DNA of 64,000 nt from CAVRQM01 sp965246915 (GTDB lineage Bacteria; Pseudomonadota; Alphaproteobacteria; Acetobacterales; Acetobacteraceae): positions 30,194-94,193 of the forward strand of contig CBDFGB010000006.1 of NCBI GenBank assembly GCA_965246915.1. Reading direction: 5' to 3'. Within the stretch, counting starts at the first letter, position 1; each line of letters opens with the position of its first letter. The translations under genes were made by a program, and so were the position numbers. The notes under the pieces are model-generated. The model did not search any database. It saw nothing but the letters and a program-made list of their open reading frames with translations, and was not told where the DNA came from. This document shows positions 52,546 through 61,568 of the stretch, piece after piece.

Positions 52546-55374
52546 ATGAGATACTCAACCTGCCTGACCCCCGTGGTCGGCATCGTCGCGATGGGGCTCG
52601 CATCCGCCGCGATGGCCGATCCATCCGTTCCCTTTCCCAAATATCAGGTCGGCGGCCAGGCCGATGGCTCGACCGTCGCCTCCACCGGCCAGATCCTGAC
52701 GCCGGCCGGTCAGCAGATTGACCTCGGAACGAACGTGCGGGTCAAGGCGGTGGCGATCAGCCCGGCCACGGCGACGGCCGCGGTGCTGACCATGGGCACC
52801 AAGGTCGCCGTGCAGATTGTGGATCTTCGGACCGGCATGGTGACACAGACCTTCACGCCGAATAATCCCAATTCCTATGGCGGGTCTTTCAACGGCCTGG
52901 CGTTCTCCGCCGACGGCAAGAAAATCTACTACAGCGACCTGTACGGGACCTCGCTGCAGGCGATCAACGTCTCGCCGAGCGACGGATCGCTGAGCGACGG
53001 CGGTTTCGCCACCCTGCCGCTGCCCCCGCCCGCTCCCGCGTTGTTCAGCGCCGGCACCGCCTATCCCGGCGGCATCGCGCTTTCGCGGGACGGCAAGACC
53101 GCCTACGTGACGCTGAGCCAGAACAACTCGCTCGGCGTTGTCGATCTCACGCAGTCGGTGCCGACCTTCGTCAAGCAAATTCCGGTCGGCGCCGCGCCGC
53201 ACAGCGTGGTGCTGGTTGGCAAGTATGCCTATGTCAGCAACCAGGGCGGCTCCAAGATGCCCGGTACGGTGCCCGACATCGTCGTCGGCAAAACCGACCA
53301 GACCTCCGGGACCCTGGTGCACGTCGGGCCGATGGGCAACGTCGACAACGGCAACGTCTCGGTCATCGACACGACCACGGGCGCGGTCGTGCGGACGATC
53401 CCGGTTGGGCTCGAGCCGGCCGGGATGGCCGTCACGGCCAATCTGCTGTTCGTCACGAATTCGATGAGCGACACGATGTCGGTCATCGACCTCACCATCA
53501 ACAAGGTGACGCAGACCATCAATCTCGCCCCGCCGGTGAGCGGCGCCTATGGCGTCGGCGCCAGCAGTGTCGCGATCAACGGCAGCACCGCCTATGTCAC
53601 GCTGTCGACCGCCAACTGCATCGCGGTGGTGAGTTTGCTCGCCGGCAGCTCCAATGCGGTCATGGGCTATGTTCCGACCGGCTACTTCCCGACCAGCGTC
53701 GCGCTCGCGCCGCGCAAGATCGGCAGCACGCTGTTGCCGAGCGCGCAGTTGATCGTCGCGAACGACAAGGGCCTCGGCGCGCGCGGCAGCTTCGAGACCG
53801 ATTACGGCGTCACCGCCTTCAACACCCACAACGACACCGGCACGGCCAGCGTCATTCCGCTTCCGACGGTGTCGGCCTTGCCCGACCTGACCAAGCAGGT
53901 CGTCGAGAACAATCATTGGGATCTGAAGGCGAATACGCAGCTCGGCACGCCCACCGCGACCGCGCCGGCCGTCATCCCCCGCCACATCGGCGAACCCTCG
54001 CTGATCAAGCATGTGTTCCTGCTGATCCGCGAGAACCGCACCTACGACCAGGTGTTCGGCAATCTCGTGAGGGGCAACGGCGATCCGTCTCTGGCCGTGT
54101 TCGGCAATCTCTGGCCGAACAGCCAGGCGCTCGCGACCCGCTGGCCATTGCTCGACAATTTCTATTCGCCGGGGCGCCAGTCTGCAGACGGCTGGCCGTG
54201 GATTGTCTCCGCGATCGCTCCCTACTCGGACGAGGACCAATCCCCCGGCTGGACTCGCAGCTACCCCAGCAACGCCGACGACGCGATGGTCTACACGCCG
54301 AAGGGTTTCCTGTGGCAGGCGGCGACCCAAAAAGGCCTGCGGGTGAGGCTGTATGGCGCCTATAGCTGGTATTACACGATCGACGGCCATCCGCCGTTCG
54401 TTAATCCGTATAGCTGGGCCAGCTGGTATTTGTTCGCGCAATGTCTCGAGGCGCACAACTACACCCGCGCGCTTTGCCCCCAGAGCGCCGATATTCCGAT
54501 GACCGAGACCTCCAACGTCGAGCACAACTCGAACAAGTCGATGGTCGAGCTCCTCGACCCGAACTATCCCGAGTTCAATCTCGGTATTCCGGACCAATAC
54601 CGCGTCGACTACTGGCTTCCGCGGTTTCGTCACCAGCTCTCCAACGACACGGTCCCGGCACTCACCCTGTTCTGGCTGTCCAGCGACCACACGGGCGGCG
54701 GCGGCGGACCGGGCGCGAGCCCGACGGCGGCCGCGCAGCAGGCCGATAACGATCTCGCCGTCGGCCGTATCGTCGAAGCGATCAGCCATAGTCCGATTTG
54801 GGACAAGTCGGCGATCTTCATCGAGGAAGACGACGCCCAGAACGGCGTGGATCACGTGGACGGGCACCGCTCGCCCGGCATCGTGGTCAGCCCATACGCC
54901 GTCCAGAACCGCCCGAGTGCCGACCACACGACGTATACCTCGTTGAACATGGACCGGACGATCGAACAGATCCTCGGCATGACGCCGCTGACGCAGTTCG
55001 ACCTCACGGCCTCGCCGATGCGCACCGTGTTCAGCGAAAATCCGTCCGACTGGAACTTCACGCCGTTCACTCACCTGGACCCGGCGATCCCGCTCTGCAC
55101 AGGTGTGGGCTCGGTTGGCACGTGTCAGCCGGCGGCGACGGTCGCGGCGGCCGACCCGGTCGCGGCGAAGGCCTGGGAACAGGCCTCGAGCGACGTGTTT
55201 TCGGTCAAAGCGAATAGGCGTGCGGATGTCATCGACACGAACTGGCTGAATCACGCGATCTGGTACTCCGCGACCGACTATGCCCGGCCATACCCGGGCG
55301 AGACGAAGATCAAGCTGCCGAGTGAGATTCAGGTCGTAACGAATTCCGGCGTGGATCACGACGGAGACGAGTGA
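52546..55374 (+). CDS. Exported YncE-type beta-propeller fused to a phosphoesterase domain
   Basis: 942 residues. Signal peptide through MAD (about residue 25). Residues 50-440 form YVTN/YncE beta-propeller blades (GKTAYVTLSQNNSLGVVDL, IPVGAAPHSVVLVGKYAYVS, TIPVGLEPAGMAVTANLLF). From about 485 an alkaline-phosphatase-superfamily phosphoesterase domain follows: FLLIRENRTYDQVFGNLVRG and IFIEEDDAQNGVDHVDGHRS with metal-binding Asp/His. Likely periplasmic or secreted; the phosphate ester is unknown. GGGAGAGG nine bases before the ATG at 52546 supports this start. Confidence 0.88.
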   Translation: MRYSTCLTPVVGIVAMGLASAAMADPSVPFPKYQVGGQADGSTVASTGQILTPAGQQIDLGTNVRVKAVAISPATATAAVLTMGTKVAVQIVDLRTGMVTQTFTPNNPNSYGGSFNGLAFSADGKKIYYSDLYGTSLQAINVSPSDGSLSDGGFATLPLPPPAPALFSAGTAYPGGIALSRDGKTAYVTLSQNNSLGVVDLTQSVPTFVKQIPVGAAPHSVVLVGKYAYVSNQGGSKMPGTVPDIVVGKTDQTSGTLVHVGPMGNVDNGNVSVIDTTTGAVVRTIPVGLEPAGMAVTANLLFVTNSMSDTMSVIDLTINKVTQTINLAPPVSGAYGVGASSVAINGSTAYVTLSTANCIAVVSLLAGSSNAVMGYVPTGYFPTSVALAPRKIGSTLLPSAQLIVANDKGLGARGSFETDYGVTAFNTHNDTGTASVIPLPTVSALPDLTKQVVENNHWDLKANTQLGTPTATAPAVIPRHIGEPSLIKHVFLLIRENRTYDQVFGNLVRGNGDPSLAVFGNLWPNSQALATRWPLLDNFYSPGRQSADGWPWIVSAIAPYSDEDQSPGWTRSYPSNADDAMVYTPKGFLWQAATQKGLRVRLYGAYSWYYTIDGHPPFVNPYSWASWYLFAQCLEAHNYTRALCPQSADIPMTETSNVEHNSNKSMVELLDPNYPEFNLGIPDQYRVDYWLPRFRHQLSNDTVPALTLFWLSSDHTGGGGGPGASPTAAAQQADNDLAVGRIVEAISHSPIWDKSAIFIEEDDAQNGVDHVDGHRSPGIVVSPYAVQNRPSADHTTYTSLNMDRTIEQILGMTPLTQFDLTASPMRTVFSENPSDWNFTPFTHLDPAIPLCTGVGSVGTCQPAATVAAADPVAAKAWEQASSDVFSVKANRRADVIDTNWLNHAIWYSATDYARPYPGETKIKLPSEIQVVTNSGVDHDGDE

Positions 55375-55492
55375 GTTGTCCGACGACGCCTAAAAGCCTA
55401 CTCTGAAACTTCAATCTCCTCCGCGTCGGCCTCGTTCTCGGGCCGGCCGGGGGAGATTTCGATTTGGCTGCTTCAAATCGGACGGACCGCGC

Positions 55493-56068
55493 ATGATCGT
55501 CAGACTTGCGTTTCGAGTGCTGGCCGTCGCGATCGCCAGCACACCCGCAGCGGCGTTCGCCCAGGACGCCCAGACCCGCGCCACCGCGCCGGTCGCCCCG
55601 ACCTCGGAGGCCCCCTCGCGCCCCTGGCAGGTCGGCGACGCGGCACCGAGCGTGGAAGGCATCCATCTTGGCGACAGCGAAGCGCAGGTGATCGCAGTGC
55701 TCGGCGCTCCAGGCTCTCCCCCGGCTGGGGTCGGAAACGCCCCGTCGGCGCTTCGGACGCTGCGGTATCGCGACGGCGGACTCCTGATCGGTATTGGCAC
55801 GACCGGCAGCGTGGCGAGGATCATGCTGAGCAAACCCGACGCCGGCTCGGTCGCGGGCATCAAGGTCGGCGACCGGCTCGGCCATCTGGTCCGTCTTTGG
55901 GGAGAGCCCACGGCGGGCGGCGGCTCGACCGGGCAGTGGCCCATGGGCGAGTGGAGCATGAGTGTCCGCGGCGACATGGTCAGCAATGTGGTCATGCGGA
56001 TCACCTTGGTCCGCACCCCGCCTGCCATGGCCCAGCCCCCGGCGACAGTCGCCGCACCGGCTCCGTAG
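55493..56068 (+). CDS. Exported protein with two BamE-like repeats
   Basis: 191 residues. Signal peptide ending AFA (about residue 22), a Pro/Ala/Thr-rich linker, then two similar units: VEGIHLGDSEAQVIAVLGAP and AGIKVGDRLGHLVRLWGEPT. The GIxxGDxxxxVxxxxGxP pattern is that of SmpA/OmlA-like (BamE-fold) helix-hairpins. Ends in a Pro/Ala tail. Function unknown; perhaps envelope-associated. Follows the YncE/phosphoesterase gene by 118 bases. Confidence 0.6.
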   Translation: MIVRLAFRVLAVAIASTPAAAFAQDAQTRATAPVAPTSEAPSRPWQVGDAAPSVEGIHLGDSEAQVIAVLGAPGSPPAGVGNAPSALRTLRYRDGGLLIGIGTTGSVARIMLSKPDAGSVAGIKVGDRLGHLVRLWGEPTAGGGSTGQWPMGEWSMSVRGDMVSNVVMRITLVRTPPAMAQPPATVAAPAP

Positions 56069-56468
56069 GACGTCAGCGCCTGCCGCCGCCGCGCCGATGA
56101 GCTGGGCCGCCCGGCCGACCCGGTCGCGCCCGGCAAGGCGGGTGGCGACGCGAACGGCCGTGCCCTACGCCTGATGTCGACTTTGACGCAGAACCCTCCG
56201 TTCTGATGGCGCAACACGCGCCGCTCATTCTGGCCAAGGCAGGCCGCCTCCACAACGTGGTACCTCGCCGTGACAGCGCATGACGGACTAGCTCCTCCTG
56301 TGTCAGCACCTCGTAATTAATTATACCAGTGTAAAATTGTAGACTTTTCCGTTTGGTATTGTGTTTTTTGCAAGTTTCGTTTATCGGGAGTTCCCATGGT
56401 TGTCGCTAATGCCACAAGGCGCGGGGCCATAAACCTATAATACAAATACCTATATATAAGGAAAAGCG
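56069..56468. other. 400-base intergenic region, AT-rich in its second half
   Basis: From about 56310 the composition drops sharply in GC. A -10-like TATAAT lies at 56436-56441 followed by TACCTATATATAAGGAAAAG, the ribosome binding site of the next gene. I see no convincing -35 box at 17 bases and no gene. Confidence 0.6.
56436..56441 (+). promoter_or_regulatory. Consensus -10 hexamer upstream of the PQQ-propeller gene
   Basis: TATAAT, 28 bases before the ATG at 56469, in an AT-rich stretch. No good -35 box at the normal distance, so it may be a -10-only or activator-dependent promoter. Confidence 0.4.
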
Positions 56469-58178
56469 ATGCCAAACGTCGTCGTGCGTCTCGTGTTCGC
56501 GCAATCATCTGAAAAAGAGTTACTTGGAAATAAGGATATATATTTTCCTAGGTCGCGACTTTTACCTGAGTATTTTACTTCATATATTCATTTATTGGCC
56601 GTAATGTTTGGAATTATCCTCGCTTTGTCTTCATGGAGCGCCGTTGCAGGAAATCCGCCGCAGCAGTCGTGGCCCTTCTCTGGTGGTAACATCGAGAACA
56701 CTCGAGGTATACGCAGTCCGCCGACCATTGATCAGTTACGACCAGATACGGTCCGAAACCTGAAGGTCAAATGGACCTTCACCACGCACGGCAACGTCGT
56801 TTCGACGCCCGCGGTCGAGCAGGGCGGCCTATATGTCGCCGACCGCGGCGGATACATCTACAAAGTCGACCCTGACACCGGCGCGCTGATCTGGCAGCAC
56901 CGGCTCTCGGAGTATAGCGGCAACCCTGATTCCTACGCGCGGTCCAGCCCTGCCATTTCGGAGTCGAGCGTCGTATTCGGCGATCGCGGCGGCGGCGGCT
57001 GGGTTTATTCAGTCGACAAAATGACCGGCGCGCTGATTTGGGCAACCATGGTCAACCCGCACCCGTCGGCATCGATCACCGCCGCTCCGGTGATTTACGA
57101 CGGCGTCGTGTATGTCGGTGTCGCGTCGAAAGAGGAGATACTCGCGGTCACCACGACCTATCAGCCGACGTTTCGCGGCAATTTCGCGGCGCTCGATTTG
57201 GCGACGGGTCAGATCAAGTGGAATTTCATGACGGTACCGGCCGGCTATTCGGGTGGCGGCATCCCGGGCAGCAATCCCGCGATCTCGACCGCCCTGGGGA
57301 TGATCTTCGTCGGGGTCGGCAACAACTATTCCATACCGCCGGACCGGGGCGCATGTGTTGCCGCGGCTGGAAAGGATGCTTCCTCGCAGTTGAACTGCCT
57401 AGACCCGACGGATTACGTCGATACGATTCTGGCGCTCGACCTCAAAGACGGCACCGTGAAATGGTCGCGGCATCTGAGTGGGGCCGACACCTGGACGAAC
57501 GGTTGCAAACGCGCCGACCGTGCCGGCTGCCCCTCGCCGGAAGGCGGCGATGACGATTTTGCATCCGCACCCAACCTCGTGCGGAACAGAGCCTTCACCG
57601 GCGTTCCGGACGACCGCGCGGGTGCCAGTCAAGGCGTGCTGCTGGGAGTAGGCCAGAAAAACGGCATCTACTGGGCGCTCAACCCGGCGAATGGCGGCGT
57701 GTTCTGGAGCACCAAGCTCGGAAAGGGCCAGATCCAATGGGGCTCGGCCGTGGGAGACATGTTCACCAAGCAATATATCTTCGTCGCGCTCAACAATAGC
57801 GGCCACAACATCAATACCCTGGCCGGGCGGTTTGGCCAGCCGGTTGTCTGGAACGCTGGCTCTTGGGGCGCACTCGATGCGCTCACCGGCAAGATAGCCT
57901 GGCAGGTGCCGTCGTCGGCAGCCGATCTGATCAACCCGCAGTTCGGCGCGAACACGCCCGGTCCGATGACTTACGCCAATCGGATCGTGTTCGCGGGCGA
58001 CAGCAGCGGCAATCTCGTCGCGCTGTCCGGGGAGACCGGGTTCAAGTTCTGGACCTTTGCCACGGGCGCGACCGTCGCGAGTGGTCCCGCGATCTTCAAC
58101 AACACGCTGTATTGGGGCGTCGGCTATGCGAATGGCATTGCCGGGCACACGCTCTACGCCTTCGCCGCGCCTCCCTGA
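56469..58178 (+). CDS. PQQ-binding-type beta-propeller protein (exported or membrane-anchored)
   Basis: 569 residues. Residues 1-38 are unusual, then a hydrophobic segment YIHLLAVMFGIILALSSWSA (signal or anchor) and an eight-bladed PQQ-type propeller: GNVVSTPAVEQGGLYVADRG, TGALIWQHRLSEYSGNPDS, GVVYVGVASKEEILAV, LALDLKDGTVKWSRHLSGAD. Closest in layout to polyvinyl-alcohol dehydrogenase-like quinoproteins, but without a cytochrome c (CxxCH) domain. AAGGAA before 56469 supports the long N-terminus; Met46 is the family-like alternative. Codons 1-45 are AT-rich, unlike the rest. Confidence 0.8.
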   Translation: MPNVVVRLVFAQSSEKELLGNKDIYFPRSRLLPEYFTSYIHLLAVMFGIILALSSWSAVAGNPPQQSWPFSGGNIENTRGIRSPPTIDQLRPDTVRNLKVKWTFTTHGNVVSTPAVEQGGLYVADRGGYIYKVDPDTGALIWQHRLSEYSGNPDSYARSSPAISESSVVFGDRGGGGWVYSVDKMTGALIWATMVNPHPSASITAAPVIYDGVVYVGVASKEEILAVTTTYQPTFRGNFAALDLATGQIKWNFMTVPAGYSGGGIPGSNPAISTALGMIFVGVGNNYSIPPDRGACVAAAGKDASSQLNCLDPTDYVDTILALDLKDGTVKWSRHLSGADTWTNGCKRADRAGCPSPEGGDDDFASAPNLVRNRAFTGVPDDRAGASQGVLLGVGQKNGIYWALNPANGGVFWSTKLGKGQIQWGSAVGDMFTKQYIFVALNNSGHNINTLAGRFGQPVVWNAGSWGALDALTGKIAWQVPSSAADLINPQFGANTPGPMTYANRIVFAGDSSGNLVALSGETGFKFWTFATGATVASGPAIFNNTLYWGVGYANGIAGHTLYAFAAPP

Positions 58179-58189
58179 GAATGCGTGGC

Positions 58190-58215
58190 GCGGCGCCCCG
58201 ATGACGGGGCGCCGC
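58190..58215 (+). terminator. Perfect hairpin after the PQQ-propeller gene
   Basis: GCGGCGCCCCG (58190-58200) and CGGGGCGCCGC (58205-58215) pair fully with an ATGA loop, twelve bases after the stop. No U-run, so efficiency is uncertain. Confidence 0.6.
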
Positions 58216-58332
58216 GCAGCTCGCCACATAAGGCTGGGCGACCCGCGAATGTGACGACGCGCCTCGGACGCGATAGGTGTCATCCCCCCAGTCGCCGGAT
58301 ATCTCGCCACTGCAACGCGAGGTCCGTACACC

Positions 58333-58422
58333 ATGACGCTAGATCCGACGATGTTCCAGCCGCTTCACGAAATTGCTTTCTTAATCTTTGCGATAGCCGC
58401 CCTTATACGAGCTATTAGATAA
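58333..58422 (+). CDS. Possible 29-residue membrane microprotein
   Basis: A short ORF MTLDPTMFQPLHEIAFLIFA continuing IAALIRAIR. It has one hydrophobic helix ended by Arg, like many bacterial single-pass microproteins. GAGG lies about ten bases before the ATG. Too short to be supported by coding statistics alone. Confidence 0.25.
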   Translation: MTLDPTMFQPLHEIAFLIFAIAALIRAIR

Positions 58423-58541
58423 GGGGGGCTGAGGCGTGAGCGGTGCGCCCGCCGCTCCTGTAGCCGGTGAGCGAACTTGTGTACTATCCTTTGTCAATCG
58501 CCGATACGCCGGCCACTCTTCCCGTGAGCCATTGTCTGAAT

Positions 58542-58617
58542 TGGTATCCCGTACGGGATTCGAACCCGTGTTACCGCCTTGAAAGGGCGGTGTCCTGGGC
58601 CTCTAGACGAACGGGAC
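58542..58617 (-). tRNA. tRNA-Glu (anticodon TTC)
   Basis: 76-nt cloverleaf on the minus strand: acceptor GTCCCGT/ACGGGAT, D arm TCGTCTAGAGGCCCAGGA, anticodon stem CCGCC/GGCGG with loop CTTTCAA (anticodon at 58581-58583), T arm GGGTTCGAATCCC and encoded ACCA. G1-U72 is a wobble pair. Lies 36 bases downstream of recJ on the same strand. Confidence 0.95.
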
Positions 58618-58653
58618 CGCGGACGCGTGGGGTAGCGGACCCGGCTTGGGGAA

Positions 58654-60468
58654 TCAAGCCACGCTCGCCACGTCCGCGATGACGAAGCCGGGTGTCACGG
58701 CCCCATTCCACGCCTCCGCGCGCAGATGACCCGCCAGGTGCACCATCCCGCCCTCGCGCGACAACAGCGCGTTGGCCACCGCGCCATCGCCGGCACGGAA
58801 CATCACGCCTTTCAACCGGCCCTGCCCCGCCTCACCGCTCAGCTGGACGCGAAGGGTCGCGGCCTCCTTGCCGACCCGATCCGCGCGGAGGACCCGCACC
58901 CTGGGGAGCGCCAGCATCGGCTCCTCGTTGCCCACGCCAAACGGCGCCAGCCGGCCCAGGTGCTGCGCCAACTCCAGGGTGCATCCCGCGACGTCCACCA
59001 CGCCCTCGACCTCGAGATCAGGTGTCCGCGGCCGTCGCGCGGCCGCCGCGAGGCGTTCGTCGAGGAAGGCGTGCAGGTCCGAAATTCCCCCGACTGGCAG
59101 GGAAAATCCGGCTGCCATCGGGTGTCCGCCGCCGGTCGCCAGCAAACCCGCCTGACGCGCGGCGATGATCGCCGCACCCAAGTCTTGGCCCGGCACGGAC
59201 CGCCCCGAGCCCTTTGCGACGCCATCGGACACACCGGCAACACAAGCGGGGCGATTGAACCGCTCGCGCAAGCGGCCGGCGATGATGCCCACGACACCGG
59301 CGTGCCAACCGTTGCGACCCACCAGCAGCACGGCGCGTCCGGCATCGGCCTGCGCCTCGCCCTCGCGCACGGCGGCATCGAGAATATCGGCCTCGACCGT
59401 CTGCCGCTGTCGGTTGACGGAATCCAGCGCCTCCGCCATCGCCCGCGCCTCGTCGGGGTCGTCGCACAGCAGCAGGCGCAGCCCGAGATCGGCTTGGCCG
59501 ATGCGCCCGGACGCGTTGATGCGCGGGCCGAGCGCGAATCCAAGCGACATCGCGCTTGGCGCGTCGCGCACCGCGGCGACCTCCAGCAGGGCGGCGATGC
59601 CCGGCCGATCACGCCGCGCCATGATCTTCAGGCCCTGCGCCACGAAGGCCCGGTTGAGCCCGGACAGCGGCATGACGTCGCAGACCGTGGCGAGCGCGAC
59701 GAGATCGAGCAGCCGCATGAGGTCGGGCTCGGGGCGGGTGTCGAACCAGCCGGCGCGGCGCAACACGCGGATGGTGGCGATCATGGCCAGGAATGACACG
59801 CCCGCCGCGCACAAGCCGCGAAGCCCGGAGCCGCAATCCAGGCGGTTCGGGTTGACGGTGGCAAGGATGGGCGGCACGCCCTCGGCTTTGTGGTGGTCGA
59901 GCACCACCACGTCGGTTCCAGCAACGGCGGCCAGCGCCTCGGCCGCGGCCGTGCCGCAATCGACGCACACGATCAGGCTCGCCCCGCGCGCGGCGAGCGC
60001 GGCGAGCGCGGCGGCATTCGGGCCATACCCTTCGACCAGACGGTCGGGGACATATCCCTCGACCCGGCACCCGAGGTTTCGTAGAGTCGCGGCCACGACC
60101 GCGCCGGCGCAGGCGCCATCGACGTCGTAGTCGCCGAATACGGCTACTCGTTCAGCTCGCCGCACGGCGTCGGCGAGCCGGGAGGCCGCCGCATCCATGT
60201 CGGCGAGACAGGACGGGTCGGGCATCAGGGCGCGAAGCGTCGGCGCCAGAAAATGCTCGGCGCCGCCGACGTCGAGGCCGCGTATCGCCAGCAATCGGCC
60301 GAGGATCTCCGGCAGGCCGAGGCGCTGGGCAATGGCCAGGCCGATGCGGTCCTCGGCGGTGCGCCAGATCCAGCGGCGGCCGGAAAGGCTTTTTGCAACG
60401 CCACAGGCGAGCTTGATGTCGGCGGAGTCGTTCGAGACGATCGAGGGTCGTTCTAAAACAGTCGTCAT
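58654..60468 (-). CDS. recJ: Single-stranded-DNA-specific exonuclease RecJ
   Basis: 604 residues from the Met at 60468. DHH phosphoesterase: VAVFGDYDVDGACAGAVVAA, VCVDCGTAAAEAL and VVLDHHKAEGVPP with metal-binding Asp/His, then GPRINASGRIG and DHHA1 with GGGHPMAAGFSLP. A 5'-3' exonuclease in recombination and mismatch repair. The ATG is in the base of a palindromic repeat; no other ATG, GTG or TTG precedes the conserved SLSGRRWIWR. An upstream Met at 60501 would translate more of the repeat. Confidence 0.93.
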   Translation of the reverse strand: MTTVLERPSIVSNDSADIKLACGVAKSLSGRRWIWRTAEDRIGLAIAQRLGLPEILGRLLAIRGLDVGGAEHFLAPTLRALMPDPSCLADMDAAASRLADAVRRAERVAVFGDYDVDGACAGAVVAATLRNLGCRVEGYVPDRLVEGYGPNAAALAALAARGASLIVCVDCGTAAAEALAAVAGTDVVVLDHHKAEGVPPILATVNPNRLDCGSGLRGLCAAGVSFLAMIATIRVLRRAGWFDTRPEPDLMRLLDLVALATVCDVMPLSGLNRAFVAQGLKIMARRDRPGIAALLEVAAVRDAPSAMSLGFALGPRINASGRIGQADLGLRLLLCDDPDEARAMAEALDSVNRQRQTVEADILDAAVREGEAQADAGRAVLLVGRNGWHAGVVGIIAGRLRERFNRPACVAGVSDGVAKGSGRSVPGQDLGAAIIAARQAGLLATGGGHPMAAGFSLPVGGISDLHAFLDERLAAAARRPRTPDLEVEGVVDVAGCTLELAQHLGRLAPFGVGNEEPMLALPRVRVLRADRVGKEAATLRVQLSGEAGQGRLKGVMFRAGDGAVANALLSREGGMVHLAGHLRAEAWNGAVTPGFVIADVASVA

Positions 60469-60530
60469 CGCCGGACTTGATCCGGCGATCTCGTGGCGCA
60501 CGAGATGCCCGGATCAAGTCCGGGCATGAC
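60464..60530. repeat. REP-like palindromic doublet overlapping the recJ start
   Basis: Two hairpins face each other: 60467-60489 (ATCGCCGGA/TCCGGCGAT, loop CTTGA) and 60505-60527 (ATGCCCGGA/TCCGGGCAT, loop TCAAG), bounded by GTCAT and ATGAC. The whole unit is itself an inverted repeat. Base changes between the halves are compensated in each stem. Confidence 0.88.
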
Positions 60531-60556
60531 AATATGAAATGAACTCAGAGCTAGGG

Positions 60557-61552
60557 TCAGGTCCACGTTTTCTTGGAAAAATTGTGCCGCGCCTCGATCC
60601 AGCGGACGGTGCCCGACTTGCTGCGCATGACCAGCGAATGGGTCACCGCGCCGCTGCCAAAGCGTCGGACACCCCGCAGCAGCGGGCCAGTCGTCACACC
60701 CGTGGCCGCGAACATGACGTTGCCGCGCGCCATGTCGGCCGCGGCGTACACGCGGTTCGGATCGGCGACGCCCATCGACTTGGCCCGCGCGCGCTGTTGG
60801 TCGTCCTCGTACAGCAGGCGTCCCTGCATCTGCCCGCCGGTGCAGCGCAACGCGGCGGCGGCGAGCACACCCTCCGGCGCACCGCCGCTGCCCATGTAGA
60901 TGTCGATGCCGCTATCCGGCTGCGCGGTCGCGATCACCGCGGCCACGTCGCCCTGATCGATCAGCATGATCCGGGCGCCGGCCGCGCGCACGTCCGAGAT
61001 CAGCTCCTCGTGCCGCTCGCGGTCGAGAATGCACACCACCAGATCCCCGACATCGCAGCGCTTGGCGCGGGCGAGGTTGCGCAGGTTGCGCTCCGGCCGG
61101 TCGTCGATGTCGATCACGCCGGGCGGCAGATCCGGGCCAACGGCGATCTTCTGCATGTAGATGTCCGGCGCATGCAAGAACCCGCCGCTTTCCGCCAGCG
61201 CCAGCACGGCGATCGCGTTCGGGCCGCCCTTGGCGGTCGTCGTCGTGCCCTCGAGCGGATCCACCGCGATGTCCATCGGCGGGCCGCCGTGGCCCACCTT
61301 CTCGCCGATGAACAGCATCGGCGCCTCGTCCATCTCGCCCTCGCCGATGACCACGGTGCCGTCGATCGCAACCGCGTCGAACGCCTTGCGCATGCCCTCG
61401 ACGGCAGCGCCGTCCGCGTCGTTCTTCTTGCCGAGACCCATCCAGCGGCTGGCCGCCAAAGCGGCACTCTCGGTCACCCGCACCAGCTCCATCGCCAAAT
61501 TGCGGTCGGTCTTGTGGTCGAGTTCGACGTCGGGCGGGGTGGCGGTGTCCAT
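60557..61552 (-). CDS. glpX: Fructose-1,6-bisphosphatase class II
   Basis: 331 residues: LAMELVRVTESAALAASRWM, DGTVVIGEGEMDEAPMLFIG, DIAVDPLEGTTTTAKGGPNA (metal/substrate site) and YMGSGGAPEGVLAAAALRCT. Converts fructose 1,6-bisphosphate to fructose 6-phosphate in gluconeogenesis. It lies 16 bases after hom and shares its strand, a common alphaproteobacterial hom-glpX-recJ order. Confidence 0.96.
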   Translation of the reverse strand: MDTATPPDVELDHKTDRNLAMELVRVTESAALAASRWMGLGKKNDADGAAVEGMRKAFDAVAIDGTVVIGEGEMDEAPMLFIGEKVGHGGPPMDIAVDPLEGTTTTAKGGPNAIAVLALAESGGFLHAPDIYMQKIAVGPDLPPGVIDIDDRPERNLRNLARAKRCDVGDLVVCILDRERHEELISDVRAAGARIMLIDQGDVAAVIATAQPDSGIDIYMGSGGAPEGVLAAAALRCTGGQMQGRLLYEDDQQRARAKSMGVADPNRVYAAADMARGNVMFAATGVTTGPLLRGVRRFGSGAVTHSLVMRSKSGTVRWIEARHNFSKKTWT

Positions 61553-61568
61553 GGCGTCCTCCAGAGGG

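Larger units (their letters stand above)
58179..58541. other. 363-base intergenic region
   Basis: Holds the hairpin just after the PQQ-propeller gene, one short possible ORF (58333-58422) and otherwise nothing I can identify; tRNA-Glu follows on the minus strand. Confidence 0.6.

Noticed and set aside
52555..55359. 934-codon open frame on the minus strand
   Set aside because: It runs antisense to the YncE/phosphoesterase gene. Its Arg/Val/Asp-rich translation has no motifs; long antisense frames are expected at this GC.
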